From CAYVZZ01 sp964456185 (GTDB lineage: Bacteria > Pseudomonadota > Gammaproteobacteria > Pseudomonadales > Alcanivoracaceae): a stretch of 24,303 nucleotides of DNA. A program made the translations under genes and the position numbers. Positions 7,969-15,879 of this stretch are shown here, one piece after another. Every line of letters begins with the position of its first letter. Position 1 is the stretch's first letter. The notes under the pieces were generated by a model that saw only the letters and a program-made list of their open reading frames with translations, was not told the DNA's origin and ran no database searches. The stretch is from the NCBI GenBank assembly GCA_964456185.1, contig CAYVZZ010000022.1:1-24303 (forward strand). The letters are read 5' to 3'.

Positions 7969-9807
7969 ATGCGCCTTATGCTCGTGCTGTTCGGTGCATT
8001 ACTCTTTTGCGGTAATGCACTAGCGGCTTTCCCAACGGCTTCGCCATTCGGAAATCAACGTTCCATTCCCACCGTGCAAGAGGCCATGCCGCTCTCCGTG
8101 ACGCAGGAAAACGGCGTTATCAGCTTGCGCTTCACGCTCATGGACAATGTCTATCTGTATCGGCCGCAAATCAAACTGGTGCCCTATTCCGCCGCCGACA
8201 AGGCGCTGCCCTTCCCCAAAGCGCCCGCTTTACCGGAAGGCAAGCCCCACGAGGACGCCATTTACGGCAAAACCGAGGTGTATTTCCATCAGCTGGTACT
8301 GCAAGTCCCCAAAGCGGGCTTGCCGGACAACACGGCTTATTTACGCGTGCACTATCAGGGTTGCCTACAAGACGTGCTTTGCTACCCACCGCAACAGCAT
8401 GACATTGCCATCAGCGCCGATTCAGCTAGCAACCAGAGCATCACTAGCGCATCCCATCCGACCCAAGTGGAATCTCCCGATGTATGGCAAGTGCTGCAAA
8501 GCGGTGATGCCAACCAGTTTGCCAACTGGGCGCAAAGCCAGTCGCTTGCCTATGTGTTGCTGCTGTTCTTTATTGGCGGCCTATTAATGGCGTTTACGCC
8601 TTGTGTTTTCCCCATGTTCCCCATTTTGCTGGGCATTTTGGCCGGCAATCGCAATCCGCACCCCGCCAGAGGCTTTATCATTAGTCTGGCCTATGTGCTG
8701 GGCATGGCCGTGCCTTTCATGTTGCTGGGTTTGTTGGTCGCACTCACAGGTGCCGGGCTAGATTTGAAAGTCTGGCTGCAACAACCTCTCGCCATTTCCA
8801 TTGCCGCCATTATTTTCGTGTTGCTGGCGCTTTCCATGTTCGGACTATATGACCTGCAATTGCCCGGTTTCTTGCGTCCCAACCACCAAGCCAACCCGCA
8901 AGGCTCGCTGCCGCAGGCTGTCATCATGGGCGCTGTTTCAGCCTTGGTGGTGTCACCTTGCATTACCCCGGTGCTAGCAGGCGCGATGATTTTTGTCGCC
9001 ATACAAGGCAACTTGGTCACCGGCATTCTCGCTTTCTTGTTCATGGCCATCGGCATGGGCGTACCGCTGCTGATCATTGGTGCCGGTGGCGCCAGCTTGT
9101 TACCTAAAGCGGGCGATTTCATGAACGACATCAAGCACTTTTTCGGTTTGATTTTGTTGCTCATGGCCATTTGGCTGCTGGGGCGCATCATCGACCCCAC
9201 CCTGTCACTCTGGCTATATGGCGCCGTGTTATTGGTTTACGCCGTGACGCTGGGTGCATTTGGTGGCGTCAGCCGTTTCCGCCAGGGCATCGCCGTATTG
9301 ATACTGGCTTATGCCAGCTTATTGCTGGCAGGAGCCGCCACTGGGGGCAAATCGCTATTTACCCCCTTGGCCACCCTTCAACCCACCTTCCCGTCAACAG
9401 GCGTGCAAGCGGTTAACTCCCAAACAAGCACAACTCAGAGTGCTTTTACCGAGGTCGCGCCCAACGGCCTGGCCGCCACTTTGGCGGCTGCTGCCCGTGA
9501 CCATCGCCCCGTGCTTGTCGACTTTTATGCCGACTGGTGCACCGCCTGCAAAGAACTGGAAGAGACCACCCTTTCTGACCCAGCCGTACTGGCCGCCATG
9601 CAGGATATCACCCTGCTGCGAGTGGATATCTCCGAGATGACAGCCGTGAATAGCCAACTCATGCGGCAATACCATATCCTCGGCCTTCCCTGTCTGATTT
9701 TCTTTGATGAGGATGGCGAAGAAATCACTTCCGCGCGCGTATTGGGTTATATGGACAGCGCCCAGTGGTTAAAGCACCTAAAAATGCACGTAAATCCTGC
9801 GATCTAA
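7969..9807 (+). CDS. dsbD: Thiol:disulfide interchange protein DsbD
   Basis: Inner-membrane protein that carries electrons from cytoplasmic thioredoxin to periplasmic DsbC, DsbG and CcmG. 612 residues from the ATG at 7969, chosen because AGGAG lies 7 nt upstream and a signal peptide (cleavage after Ala-Leu-Ala19) follows directly; the ATG at 7948 would add seven polar residues. All three domains are complete. Periplasmic alpha domain: Cys132 and Cys138 (GCLQDVLCYPP). Membrane beta domain with eight predicted segments: Cys212 (FTPCVFPMFP) and Cys331 (SPCITPVLAG). C-terminal thioredoxin-like gamma domain: Cys524 and Cys527 (ADWCTACKE). An extra cysteine follows the cis-Pro site (GLPCLIFF), where Thr is more common. 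Confidence 0.97.
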   Translation: MRLMLVLFGALLFCGNALAAFPTASPFGNQRSIPTVQEAMPLSVTQENGVISLRFTLMDNVYLYRPQIKLVPYSAADKALPFPKAPALPEGKPHEDAIYGKTEVYFHQLVLQVPKAGLPDNTAYLRVHYQGCLQDVLCYPPQQHDIAISADSASNQSITSASHPTQVESPDVWQVLQSGDANQFANWAQSQSLAYVLLLFFIGGLLMAFTPCVFPMFPILLGILAGNRNPHPARGFIISLAYVLGMAVPFMLLGLLVALTGAGLDLKVWLQQPLAISIAAIIFVLLALSMFGLYDLQLPGFLRPNHQANPQGSLPQAVIMGAVSALVVSPCITPVLAGAMIFVAIQGNLVTGILAFLFMAIGMGVPLLIIGAGGASLLPKAGDFMNDIKHFFGLILLLMAIWLLGRIIDPTLSLWLYGAVLLVYAVTLGAFGGVSRFRQGIAVLILAYASLLLAGAATGGKSLFTPLATLQPTFPSTGVQAVNSQTSTTQSAFTEVAPNGLAATLAAAARDHRPVLVDFYADWCTACKELEETTLSDPAVLAAMQDITLLRVDISEMTAVNSQLMRQYHILGLPCLIFFDEDGEEITSARVLGYMDSAQWLKHLKMHVNPAI

Positions 9808-9943
9808 TCGTTATTTTCGGCCAATTTCGTAAAATGGGCTTTTTATCCTTGTTGTCCGTGGTTATTATGAGGCGTGAAAGATAACGACTGTTATCGACAA
9901 GATCGTGAATTTTCACGCTAACGAGACAGAACAAGGATAAATA
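9808..9943 (+). promoter_or_regulatory. Leader of the aroQ-accBC-prmA operon with alternative hairpins
   Basis: A TATTAT -10 is at 9863-9868, with no good -35. Downstream, GCGTGAAA (9872-9879) can pair with TTTCACGC (9911-9918) around an inner perfect hairpin, GATAAC-GACT-GTTATC (9880-9895). A second copy, CGTGAA (9904-9909), can instead pair with TTCACG (9912-9917) in a tight hairpin. The two foldings exclude each other. AAGGAT lies just before the GTG start at 9944. Confidence 0.4.
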
Positions 9944-10384
9944 GTGGCCACCATTCTGGTTTTGCAGGGTCCCAATCTGAATCTACTGGGCAAACGGGAA
10001 CCCGACACCTACGGCAACACCACGCTAGCGCAGCTGCACGCCGAGCTGGAAAAACAAGCGCAAGCGGCGGGTCACCACCTCACCACTTTCCAAAGCAACT
10101 CTGAAGGTGCTTTGGTCGATCGCATTCATGCGGCCCGCGAAGACGGCACCGCATTTATCTTATTCAACCCGGCCGCTTACACCCACACCAGCGTTGCCCT
10201 ACGCGATGCACTTTTGGCAGTCGAGCTACCCTTTATCGAAATCCACTTGTCTAATGTCCATCAGCGTGAAGCCTTTCGGCACCACTCCTATTTCTCCGAC
10301 ATTGCCACCGGCACACTTGTCGGCCTGGGTAGCCACGGCTACCACTTGGCATTGTCCGCCGCCATTAAACGGCTAGACGCATAA
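9944..10384 (+). CDS. aroQ: 3-dehydroquinate dehydratase, type II
   Basis: Third step of the shikimate pathway: removes water from 3-dehydroquinate to give 3-dehydroshikimate. 146 residues, the normal length for the dodecameric type II enzyme. The N-terminus LVLQGPNLNLLGKREPDTYG carries the catalytic Arg and Tyr of the flexible lid. FNPAAYTHTSVALRDAL and FIEIHLSN, with the catalytic histidine, follow; HQREAFRHHSYFS is also typical. Translation starts at a GTG, preceded by AAGGAT at 7 nt. It is the first gene of the aroQ-accB-accC-prmA operon, with 11 bp to accB, an arrangement common in Gammaproteobacteria. Confidence 0.97.
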   Translation: MATILVLQGPNLNLLGKREPDTYGNTTLAQLHAELEKQAQAAGHHLTTFQSNSEGALVDRIHAAREDGTAFILFNPAAYTHTSVALRDALLAVELPFIEIHLSNVHQREAFRHHSYFSDIATGTLVGLGSHGYHLALSAAIKRLDA

Positions 10385-10395
10385 GGCAAACCATC

Positions 10396-10857
10396 ATGGA
10401 TATACGCAAAGTCAGAAAGCTCATTGAGCTACTTGAAGAATCCGGCATTAACGAACTCGAAATCCACGAGGGCGAAGAGTCCGTTCGCATTACTCGCGGC
10501 AACCAGACAGAAGTCGTCACTCAGGTTGCTGCCGCACCGACTCCTGCACCGGCCGCTCCCGCGCCTGTCGCACCACCTGCCGCAGAAAAAACTGAATCCG
10601 CGCCCAGCGAAAAATCCATTTCGGGTCATCAAATCAACTCTCCCATGGTGGGCACCTTCTATCGCTCTCCATCGCCCGATGCGGCACCTTTCGTTAAAGT
10701 CGGCCAGAAAGTCAAAGCCGGTGAAGTGCTTTGTATCATCGAAGCCATGAAAATGATGAACCAAATCGAGGCCGACAAGTCAGGGGCTATTGAAGCCATT
10801 CTGGTTGAGGATGGTGAACCGGTTGAATTCGACCAGCCCCTTATCGCCATTATTTAG
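10396..10857 (+). CDS. accB: Biotin carboxyl carrier protein of acetyl-CoA carboxylase
   Basis: Carries the carboxyl group on biotin between biotin carboxylase and carboxyltransferase in the first committed step of fatty-acid synthesis. 153 residues. The N-terminal region (DIRKVRKLIELLEESGI) is the usual BCCP helix, followed by an Ala/Pro linker at about residues 45-70. The C-terminal biotinyl domain holds the biotinylated Lys119 in EAMKMMN, and the preceding HQINSPMVGTFYRSPSP is a BCCP hallmark. It is 8 bp from accC and surely co-transcribed with it, which fits a fixed subunit ratio. Confidence 0.98.
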   Translation: MDIRKVRKLIELLEESGINELEIHEGEESVRITRGNQTEVVTQVAAAPTPAPAAPAPVAPPAAEKTESAPSEKSISGHQINSPMVGTFYRSPSPDAAPFVKVGQKVKAGEVLCIIEAMKMMNQIEADKSGAIEAILVEDGEPVEFDQPLIAII

Positions 10858-10865
10858 GCCAAGCC

Positions 10866-12209
10866 ATGCTGGAAAAAATTATCATCGCCAATCGTGGCGA
10901 AATCGCACTGCGTATCTTGCGCGCTTGTCGTGAGTTGGGCATTCGCACTGTCGCCGTTTATTCCCAAGCCGACCGTGACTTAATGCACGTTAGGCTGGCC
11001 GACGAAGCCGTCTGCATTGGGCCGGCCGCCTCAAGTCAGTCGTATCTCAACATCCCCGCTATTATTAGCGCAGCGGAAGTTACCGACGCTGACGGCATTC
11101 ATCCCGGTTACGGTTTTTTGGCAGAGAGCGCCAACTTTGCCGAATGCGTCGAGCGCTCCGGCTTTACCTTTATCGGCCCGCGTGCCGACACCATTCGTAT
11201 GATGGGTGACAAGGTGTCTGCCAAGGCCGCCATGAAAAAAGCCGGCGTACCCACCGTGCCGGGCTCTGACGGTGCATTAGGTGACGATTCAGACACCATC
11301 ATCAAACAAGCTGAAGCCATTGGCTTTCCGGTGATTATTAAAGCCGCTGCCGGTGGTGGCGGCAAAGGCATGCGCGTAGTTGAAGACAAACAGCACCTGC
11401 TAAACGCCGTGACCTTAACGCGCTCGGAAGCCAAAAACGCCTTTGGCGATGCCACTGTTTACATGGAGAAATATCTCAAGCAGCCCCGTCATGTCGAAGT
11501 GCAGATTTTGGCAGACCATCACGGCAATGTGGTGCACTTGGGCACGCGCGATTGCTCCTTGCAACGCCGCCATCAAAAGGTGGTAGAAGAAGCGCCTGCT
11601 CCCGGCATTCCGCTTGAGTTACGCCAGAAAATTGCCGAACGCTGTGTTACTGCTTGCCAAGAAATTGGCTACCGCAGCGCAGGCACTTTTGAATTTCTGT
11701 ATGAAAACGGCGAGTTTTATTTCATCGAAATGAACACCCGTGTTCAGGTCGAGCACACCGTCTCGGAAATGGTGACGGGTATCGATATTGTCAAAGAACA
11801 ATTGCGTGCCGCATCTAATATCGAATTGCCATTTAAGCAAGATGACATTCAGATTAAAGGGCATGCATTAGAGGCACGCATCAACGCCGAAGACCCAATC
11901 ACTTTCGTGCCCTGTCCGGGTCGCATCACCCATTTCCACTCGCCGGGCGGCAACGGCGTACGCATGGACTCACACATCTATTCCGGCTATAGCGTGCCGC
12001 CTTATTACGATTCCATGCTCGCCAAACTTATCACTTGGGGCGATGATCGCGACACCGCCTTGGCACGCATGCGCCAAGCCTTGGAAGAAATAGTCATCGA
12101 CGGCATCAAGACCAACATCGAACTACACCGTGAGCGCATCTTTCGTGATGATGAATTCGCCAAAGGCGGTGTGGATATCCACTATCTTGAAAGCCGGTTG
12201 CTTGCCTAA
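10866..12209 (+). CDS. accC: Biotin carboxylase subunit of acetyl-CoA carboxylase
   Basis: ATP-grasp enzyme that carboxylates the biotin on AccB using ATP and bicarbonate. 447 residues, normal length. It opens with LEKIIIANRGEIALRILRAC, the biotin carboxylase N-terminal signature. The ATP-grasp glycine loop is AAAGGGGKGMRVV. The catalytic and metal-binding region reads FIEMNTRVQVEH, and HALEARINAEDP is in the C-terminal domain. The stop codon shares one base with the prmA start (TAATG), so the two are translationally coupled. Confidence 0.98.
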   Translation: MLEKIIIANRGEIALRILRACRELGIRTVAVYSQADRDLMHVRLADEAVCIGPAASSQSYLNIPAIISAAEVTDADGIHPGYGFLAESANFAECVERSGFTFIGPRADTIRMMGDKVSAKAAMKKAGVPTVPGSDGALGDDSDTIIKQAEAIGFPVIIKAAAGGGGKGMRVVEDKQHLLNAVTLTRSEAKNAFGDATVYMEKYLKQPRHVEVQILADHHGNVVHLGTRDCSLQRRHQKVVEEAPAPGIPLELRQKIAERCVTACQEIGYRSAGTFEFLYENGEFYFIEMNTRVQVEHTVSEMVTGIDIVKEQLRAASNIELPFKQDDIQIKGHALEARINAEDPITFVPCPGRITHFHSPGGNGVRMDSHIYSGYSVPPYYDSMLAKLITWGDDRDTALARMRQALEEIVIDGIKTNIELHRERIFRDDEFAKGGVDIHYLESRLLA

Positions 12210-13084
12210 TGTCTTGGTTACAGTTCCATATTCCAACCCACAAAGACACAGCAGCAGCCATAGAAGAAGCGGCCAATGAAGCCGGTGCCGTTGCCGTAAC
12301 TCTGACAGATGGCGCTGACGAGCCGCTATTTGAACCACCCCCAGGCTCTACCCCACTTTGGCAGGACACCGTCGTCACCGCGCTTTTTTCGGAAGAACAA
12401 ACGGAAAGCGACGTCATCACACAGCTTCGTAAAAGCAGTGGCTTACCCTTGGCAACGTATCATGCAGAGTGTTTGGAAGACCAAACTTGGGAAAGAGCCT
12501 GGATGGACGACTTCAAGCCACTCTGCTTTGGCGATCGCTTGTGGGTGGTTCCCAGTAATCACACGCCGCCAGATACCAACGCCGTCAATCTACTGCTTGA
12601 TCCCGGCTTGGCATTTGGCACCGGCACCCACGCCACCACCGCCATGTGTTTGCAATGGCTGGATCAAGCCCAGCTCGACAGCAAAACACTGCTCGACTTT
12701 GGCTGCGGGTCGGGCATCTTGGCGATTGCCGGTTTACTCTGTGGCGCGAAAAAAGCACACGGCTGCGACATCGACCCACAAGCCATTACCGCCAGTCAGG
12801 ACAATGCCGAACACAACCAAGTGGCGGACAAACTCAGCCTATCCTTGGCCAATGCCATGCCCGACATGCAGGCAGACGTGGTGTTAGCCAACATTCTGGC
12901 AGCACCACTTATCGAACTGGCAGGTACCCTAGCTGGCTATGCCAAACCGCAATCCGATTTGGTGTTATCTGGCATCTTGGCCGAGCAAGCCGCCGATGTA
13001 AGTGCTGCCTACGCCCCTTGGTTTGAGATGAATGCGCCCATCCAAAAAGGCGACTGGGTGTGCCTAACCGGCAAACGCAAATAA
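12209..13084 (+). CDS. prmA: Ribosomal protein L11 methyltransferase
   Basis: S-adenosylmethionine-dependent enzyme that trimethylates ribosomal protein L11. 291 residues, the normal length. An N-terminal L11-recognition domain (about residues 1-60) precedes the Rossmann-type domain. That domain has LDPGLAFGTGTHATT, the S-adenosylmethionine motif LLDFGCGSGILAIA, the acidic ribose contact CDIDP, and the catalytic-site motif NILAAPL. The ATG overlaps the accC stop by one base. It is the last gene of the operon, with only 4 bp to the convergent nucleotidase stop, so no separate terminator fits between them. Confidence 0.97.
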   Translation: MSWLQFHIPTHKDTAAAIEEAANEAGAVAVTLTDGADEPLFEPPPGSTPLWQDTVVTALFSEEQTESDVITQLRKSSGLPLATYHAECLEDQTWERAWMDDFKPLCFGDRLWVVPSNHTPPDTNAVNLLLDPGLAFGTGTHATTAMCLQWLDQAQLDSKTLLDFGCGSGILAIAGLLCGAKKAHGCDIDPQAITASQDNAEHNQVADKLSLSLANAMPDMQADVVLANILAAPLIELAGTLAGYAKPQSDLVLSGILAEQAADVSAAYAPWFEMNAPIQKGDWVCLTGKRK

Positions 13085-13088
13085 CCCC

Positions 13089-14018
13089 CTACTCGTCGTT
13101 GCTCACCCCATAGGGCACGTGCCCAGCCGCCACAAAGCGGCTGGCACTTTCACAACGATTGCGCTGATCATCAAAGAAAATATCCGCTGCGAACGCCTTC
13201 AAGAATTCCGACTTATCCAAGCCACCTAAAAACAGGCTCTCATCAATACGGATATCCCAATCGCGGAAGGTGCGCACCACCCTTTCGTGCGCCGGTGCCG
13301 ACCTGGCTGTCACCAAGGCCGTGCGTATCGGACAGGTGTCTTCATCAAACTCTTGTTGTAAATGGTGCAGCGCCTGAAGAAACCCTTTAAAGGGTCCGGC
13401 ATGTAAAGGTTCGTGTGCAGCCTGCTGCTCATTGGCCGCAAAAGCCTCCAGCCCCTTCTCTTGAAAAATGCGTTCGGACTCATCCGAGAACAACACCGCA
13501 TCACCATCAAAAGCAATACGCAAACTATCGTCTTCGCTGTCGATGCCACTGCCACCTAAAATAGTCGCCGCTGCAAAGCCCGCTTCAAGAGAGTGACGCA
13601 CATCTTCCGGGTTAGTCGACAAAAACAAATGCGCACCAAACGCTGGCACATAACGGTGCGGGCTATCACCGCCTGAAAACACAGCGCGCGTAATCGGCAG
13701 CCCATAATGCGTAATGGAATTAAACACCCGCAAGCCTGTATCTGACGTGTTGCGCGATAACAAAATCACTTCAACCCGTTGCTTTCCCAACTGCTCATTA
13801 AGCTGCAACAATTTCTTCACCAAAGGGAAGGCATCGCCCGGCTCAAGCGGCTCATCTTCATGCTCGCGTTGAAAGGCACTATAGGCTTCGAGGCCCTGCT
13901 CACGAAAAATCTGGTGGCTCGCATCAAGGTCAAATAATGCCCGTGAACTCGTCGCAATAACCAGCTTGCCATCAAAAGAAATGCTCATTAATTTGCCATA
14001 AAAGTTGTCATTGGTCAT
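13089..14018 (-). CDS. Cytosolic 5'-nucleotidase family protein (PF06189 type)
   Basis: 309 residues that match my recollection of the PF06189 5'-nucleotidase family: KLVIATSSRALFDLD at the N-terminus, then VILLSRNTSDTGLRVFNSI, PAFGAHLFLSTNPEDV, RIAFDGDAVLFSDESERIF, TALVTARSAPAHERV and ADIFFDDQ at the C-terminus. The acidic pairs and the Ser/Thr-Arg sites recall a HAD-type phosphatase fold. There is no signal peptide, so it is cytoplasmic; the likely role is dephosphorylation of nucleoside monophosphates. The start is uncertain: neither the ATG at 14018 nor the one at 13988 has a good ribosome-binding site, and the second (MSISFDGKLVIA) fits the family better. It is divergent from the AlgP-like gene and convergent with prmA. 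Confidence 0.85.
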   Translation of the reverse strand: MTNDNFYGKLMSISFDGKLVIATSSRALFDLDASHQIFREQGLEAYSAFQREHEDEPLEPGDAFPLVKKLLQLNEQLGKQRVEVILLSRNTSDTGLRVFNSITHYGLPITRAVFSGGDSPHRYVPAFGAHLFLSTNPEDVRHSLEAGFAAATILGGSGIDSEDDSLRIAFDGDAVLFSDESERIFQEKGLEAFAANEQQAAHEPLHAGPFKGFLQALHHLQQEFDEDTCPIRTALVTARSAPAHERVVRTFRDWDIRIDESLFLGGLDKSEFLKAFAADIFFDDQRNRCESASRFVAAGHVPYGVSNDE

Positions 14019-14070
14019 TTTCTAGCTTAGTGTCATGCTATCACCAATAAAAAAAGAAACGGAGTCAGTC

Positions 14071-14802
14071 ATGGCCGCACCGCAAGTAAAGAACCAAATT
14101 GACGACCTGAAAAAATCCATGCGCAAGCTTGCCGACAGCGTTAACAAAGAACGCGAACGCCAGCTTAAAGCACTGGAAAGACAGCTCGACCGTTTGAAAA
14201 ATTTCATCCAACGTGAAGTGGAACGCCGCAAAGAACTGACTCAAAAAGTGCGCGACTTGCAGCAGCAATATAAAACCCAAGCCAACAAGCGCATTCAAAA
14301 CCAAATCGAACGCGCCAAAAAAGCCAAGGACGATGCACGCGACGCGGTGGAAACCAGCCGGGCGCGCAAGAAATTTATTGAAGCGCAAATCAAAGTACTT
14401 AAAAGCACCTCCAAGCACGCCAAAAGCATCACCAAGGTGATAAGCGATTATGAGAAGGATCTTGAAAAAGAATTATCCAAGCAGGAAAAAGCGCTAAAGA
14501 AAACAACACCCGCGAAGAAAGCACCGGCTAAGAAAACTCCTGCCAAGAAGACCACGGCGAAAAAGTCTCCGGCGAAGAAAACTGCCGCCAAGAAAACCAC
14601 TGCGGCTAAAAAGAAAACTACCGCGAAGAAATCCACGACGAAGAAACCCGCCGCAAAAAAAACCACTAGTGCCCGTAAGACCACAGCTAAATCGGGGACG
14701 AAAAAAACCACCAGTAAAAAACCGGCAGCGAAAAAGCCTGCGGCTAAAAAATCAACCGCTAAGAAACCGGCGGCCAAGAAGACAACCGCTGCTAAAAAGT
14801 AG
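14071..14802 (+). CDS. AlgP-like lysine-rich protein with coiled coil and histone H1-like tail
   Basis: 243 residues from the ATG at 14071, chosen for GGAG 6 nt upstream; an in-frame ATG at 14035 has none. The first 140 residues are highly charged and helical, with heptad spacing (RQLKALERQLDRLKNFIQRE), predicting a coiled coil. From about residue 143 to the end the protein is almost only Lys, Ala, Thr and Pro in loose KKTTAKKPA-type repeats, like histone H1 C-terminal tails and Pseudomonas AlgP. Such tails bind DNA without sequence preference, so a nucleoid role is plausible. Unlike AlgP in Pseudomonas, no alginate regulators are nearby. A strong terminator follows, so it is transcribed alone. 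Repeat number is likely to vary between strains. Confidence 0.85.
   Translation: MAAPQVKNQIDDLKKSMRKLADSVNKERERQLKALERQLDRLKNFIQREVERRKELTQKVRDLQQQYKTQANKRIQNQIERAKKAKDDARDAVETSRARKKFIEAQIKVLKSTSKHAKSITKVISDYEKDLEKELSKQEKALKKTTPAKKAPAKKTPAKKTTAKKSPAKKTAAKKTTAAKKKTTAKKSTTKKPAAKKTTSARKTTAKSGTKKTTSKKPAAKKPAAKKSTAKKPAAKKTTAAKK
14500..14799 (+). repeat. Degenerate Lys/Ala/Thr/Pro codon repeats
   Basis: Purine-rich degenerate repeats (AAGAAA, ACC, GCN units) encode the basic tail. The same stretch makes a false hydrophobic ORF (Phe/Ala/Val) on the other strand. Confidence 0.8.
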
Positions 14803-14817
14803 CCCTACCCTAAGACC

Positions 14818-14848
14818 AAGGCGGCCAATCAGCGCCGCCTTTTTTATT
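14818..14848 (+). terminator. Rho-independent terminator of the AlgP-like gene
   Basis: Perfect 8-bp stem AAGGCGGC (14818-14825) and GCCGCCTT (14834-14841), with an 8-nt loop and a T run continuing to 14845. It lies 16 bp after the stop codon. Confidence 0.9.
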
Positions 14849-14931
14849 GCCTGTACGTTATAATTTAACTGCAGGGGAACCAACCCAGCACTTATAAGGT
14901 CAACTGTCTCACACACCTCACCGAGAGCCGC

Positions 14932-15387
14932 ATGCCAAGCTGGTTAGCCCCTCTAGAAAACCTGTTACACACCTGGTGGCCTGTCATGCTGGGTGCCAGC
15001 GTTTTGATGTTGGTGATATCGGCCTTAATGATTCCCTGGTTTATCCTGCGATTGCCAGCCGACCACTTTTCATCACCGCCAGAAATAGACCAACGCTCCC
15101 CTGCTATTCGTCATAGCATATGGCTAGCGCGCAACCTGGTTGCCCTTGTCTTGCTCACTGCAGGCATATTAATGCTGGTGCTGCCCGGACAAGGCATGCT
15201 GACCATTTTCATTGCGTTGGTTATTGCCGGTTTCCCCGGCAAGCACCAATTACAAAACCGTATCGCGCGCAACCCAGCCGTCTTTAAGGGCATCAACTGG
15301 ATCAGAAAACGCTATCACCGAACGCCCTTTATCCACCCGGATACGTCCAAAAAACAAGCAAACCCTAAGCAAGCGCCCCTTTCCTAA
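14932..15387 (+). CDS. Small inner-membrane protein, PGPGW-like
   Basis: 151 residues with about three membrane segments (roughly 17-40, 66-84 and 88-104). The central LVLPGQGMLTIFIALVIAG (about 82-100) resembles the LPGPGW core of the PGPGW family of putative membrane proteins, with Gln-Gly-Met in place of Pro-Gly-Trp. The C-terminal 45 residues are basic and probably cytoplasmic. No function is known. The ribosome-binding site is weak (GAGAG). It lies between two terminators, so it appears to be a single-gene unit. Confidence 0.75.
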   Translation: MPSWLAPLENLLHTWWPVMLGASVLMLVISALMIPWFILRLPADHFSSPPEIDQRSPAIRHSIWLARNLVALVLLTAGILMLVLPGQGMLTIFIALVIAGFPGKHQLQNRIARNPAVFKGINWIRKRYHRTPFIHPDTSKKQANPKQAPLS

Positions 15388-15413
15388 ACAACCATTGCGA
15401 AAGGGGTTTGCTT
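15376..15413 (+). terminator. Terminator of the PGPGW-like gene, just before tRNA-Pro
   Basis: Perfect 8-bp stem CCCCTTTC (15376-15383) and GAAAGGGG (15399-15406) with a 15-nt loop that contains the stop codon, followed by TTTGCTTTCT. The T-rich tail also supplies the -35 of the tRNA promoter. Confidence 0.6.
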
Positions 15414-15436
15414 TCTCTGCATCAGGCTCATAAAAT
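15408..15436 (+). promoter_or_regulatory. Promoter of tRNA-Pro
   Basis: A -10 TAAAAT at 15431-15436 is followed by a GC-rich discriminator (ACGCGCC), as in stable RNA promoters. The -35 is TTGCTT at 15408-15413, with a 17-bp spacer. Transcription would begin only a few bases before the mature tRNA. Confidence 0.55.
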
Positions 15437-15446
15437 ACGCGCCATT

Positions 15447-15523
15447 CGGAGTATAGCTCAGCTTGGTAGAGCGCCACGTTCGGGACGTGGAGGTCGTAGG
15501 TTCGAATCCTGCTACTCCGACCA
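15447..15523 (+). tRNA. tRNA-Pro (anticodon CGG)
   Basis: 77 nt with CCA encoded. The acceptor stem pairs CGGAGTA with TACTCCG. The anticodon stem is CCACG/CGTGG around the loop TTCGGGA, with anticodon CGG reading CCG codons. The T arm has GTTCGAATC. Positions G18-G19 are present in the D loop (AGCTTGGTA). Confidence 0.97.
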
Positions 15524-15559
15524 ACATACTCCCTCCCTGTTCCACTTTCTTCATCAGTT

Positions 15560-15772
15560 TTATATTGTGACGCCGTGTTCACTATCGCTCTTTACATTGC
15601 GGTAAGCGTGCACTGCTTCACTGGCTGCTATCGGCACCAACAATGCTTGGGCAACGATCGTCCAAAACACATACTCTCCTGCCACTGAACCCAATGTAGC
15701 GGTGGCGACCATGGCAACTGCGGCCAGAATAAAAGCAACAACCTGTTTAACGGTATCAATGCGTAAAATCAT
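15560..15772 (-). CDS. Small two-pass membrane protein
   Basis: 70 residues with two hydrophobic segments: about 10-30 (VVAFILAAVAMVATATLG) and 35-50 (FWTIVAQALLVPIAAS). They are followed by a charged tail, HAYRNVKSDSEHG. The start is the ATG at 15772, with AAAGGAG 7 nt upstream; earlier in-frame ATGs up to 15880 lack such a site and would cover the promoter. A good promoter and a palindrome lie directly upstream. I do not recognise the family; it has the size and shape of small stress-related membrane peptides. Confidence 0.72.
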   Translation of the reverse strand: MILRIDTVKQVVAFILAAVAMVATATLGSVAGEYVFWTIVAQALLVPIAASEAVHAYRNVKSDSEHGVTI

Positions 15773-15800
15773 TTTTGATCTCCTTTGCGACCTGCATGTT

Positions 15801-15842
15801 GTTAACATATGTTCACTATAACAGCTCTTTTTACAAAGTAAA
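15801..15842 (-). promoter_or_regulatory. Promoter and palindromic operator candidate of the 70-aa membrane protein gene
   Basis: On the minus strand the -35 is TTTACT (15842-15837) and the -10 is TATAGT (15820-15815), with a 16-bp spacer. Immediately downstream, over the expected start point, is a 16-bp near-perfect palindrome, GTTAACATATGTTCAC (15801-15816), with only one mismatched pair. Its position suits a repressor. Confidence 0.5.
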
Positions 15843-15879
15843 CACCTGTACACAAATTTATTATCACAGAGGAGCATCA

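Noticed and set aside
8691..9200. 169-codon minus-strand ORF
   Set aside because: Antisense to the membrane domain of dsbD; the Met/Lys-rich content comes from reversed hydrophobic codons.
14448..14777. Hydrophobic minus-strand ORF rich in Phe, Ala and Val
   Set aside because: It is the reverse reading of the Lys/Ala/Thr codon repeats of the AlgP-like gene, a compositional artefact.
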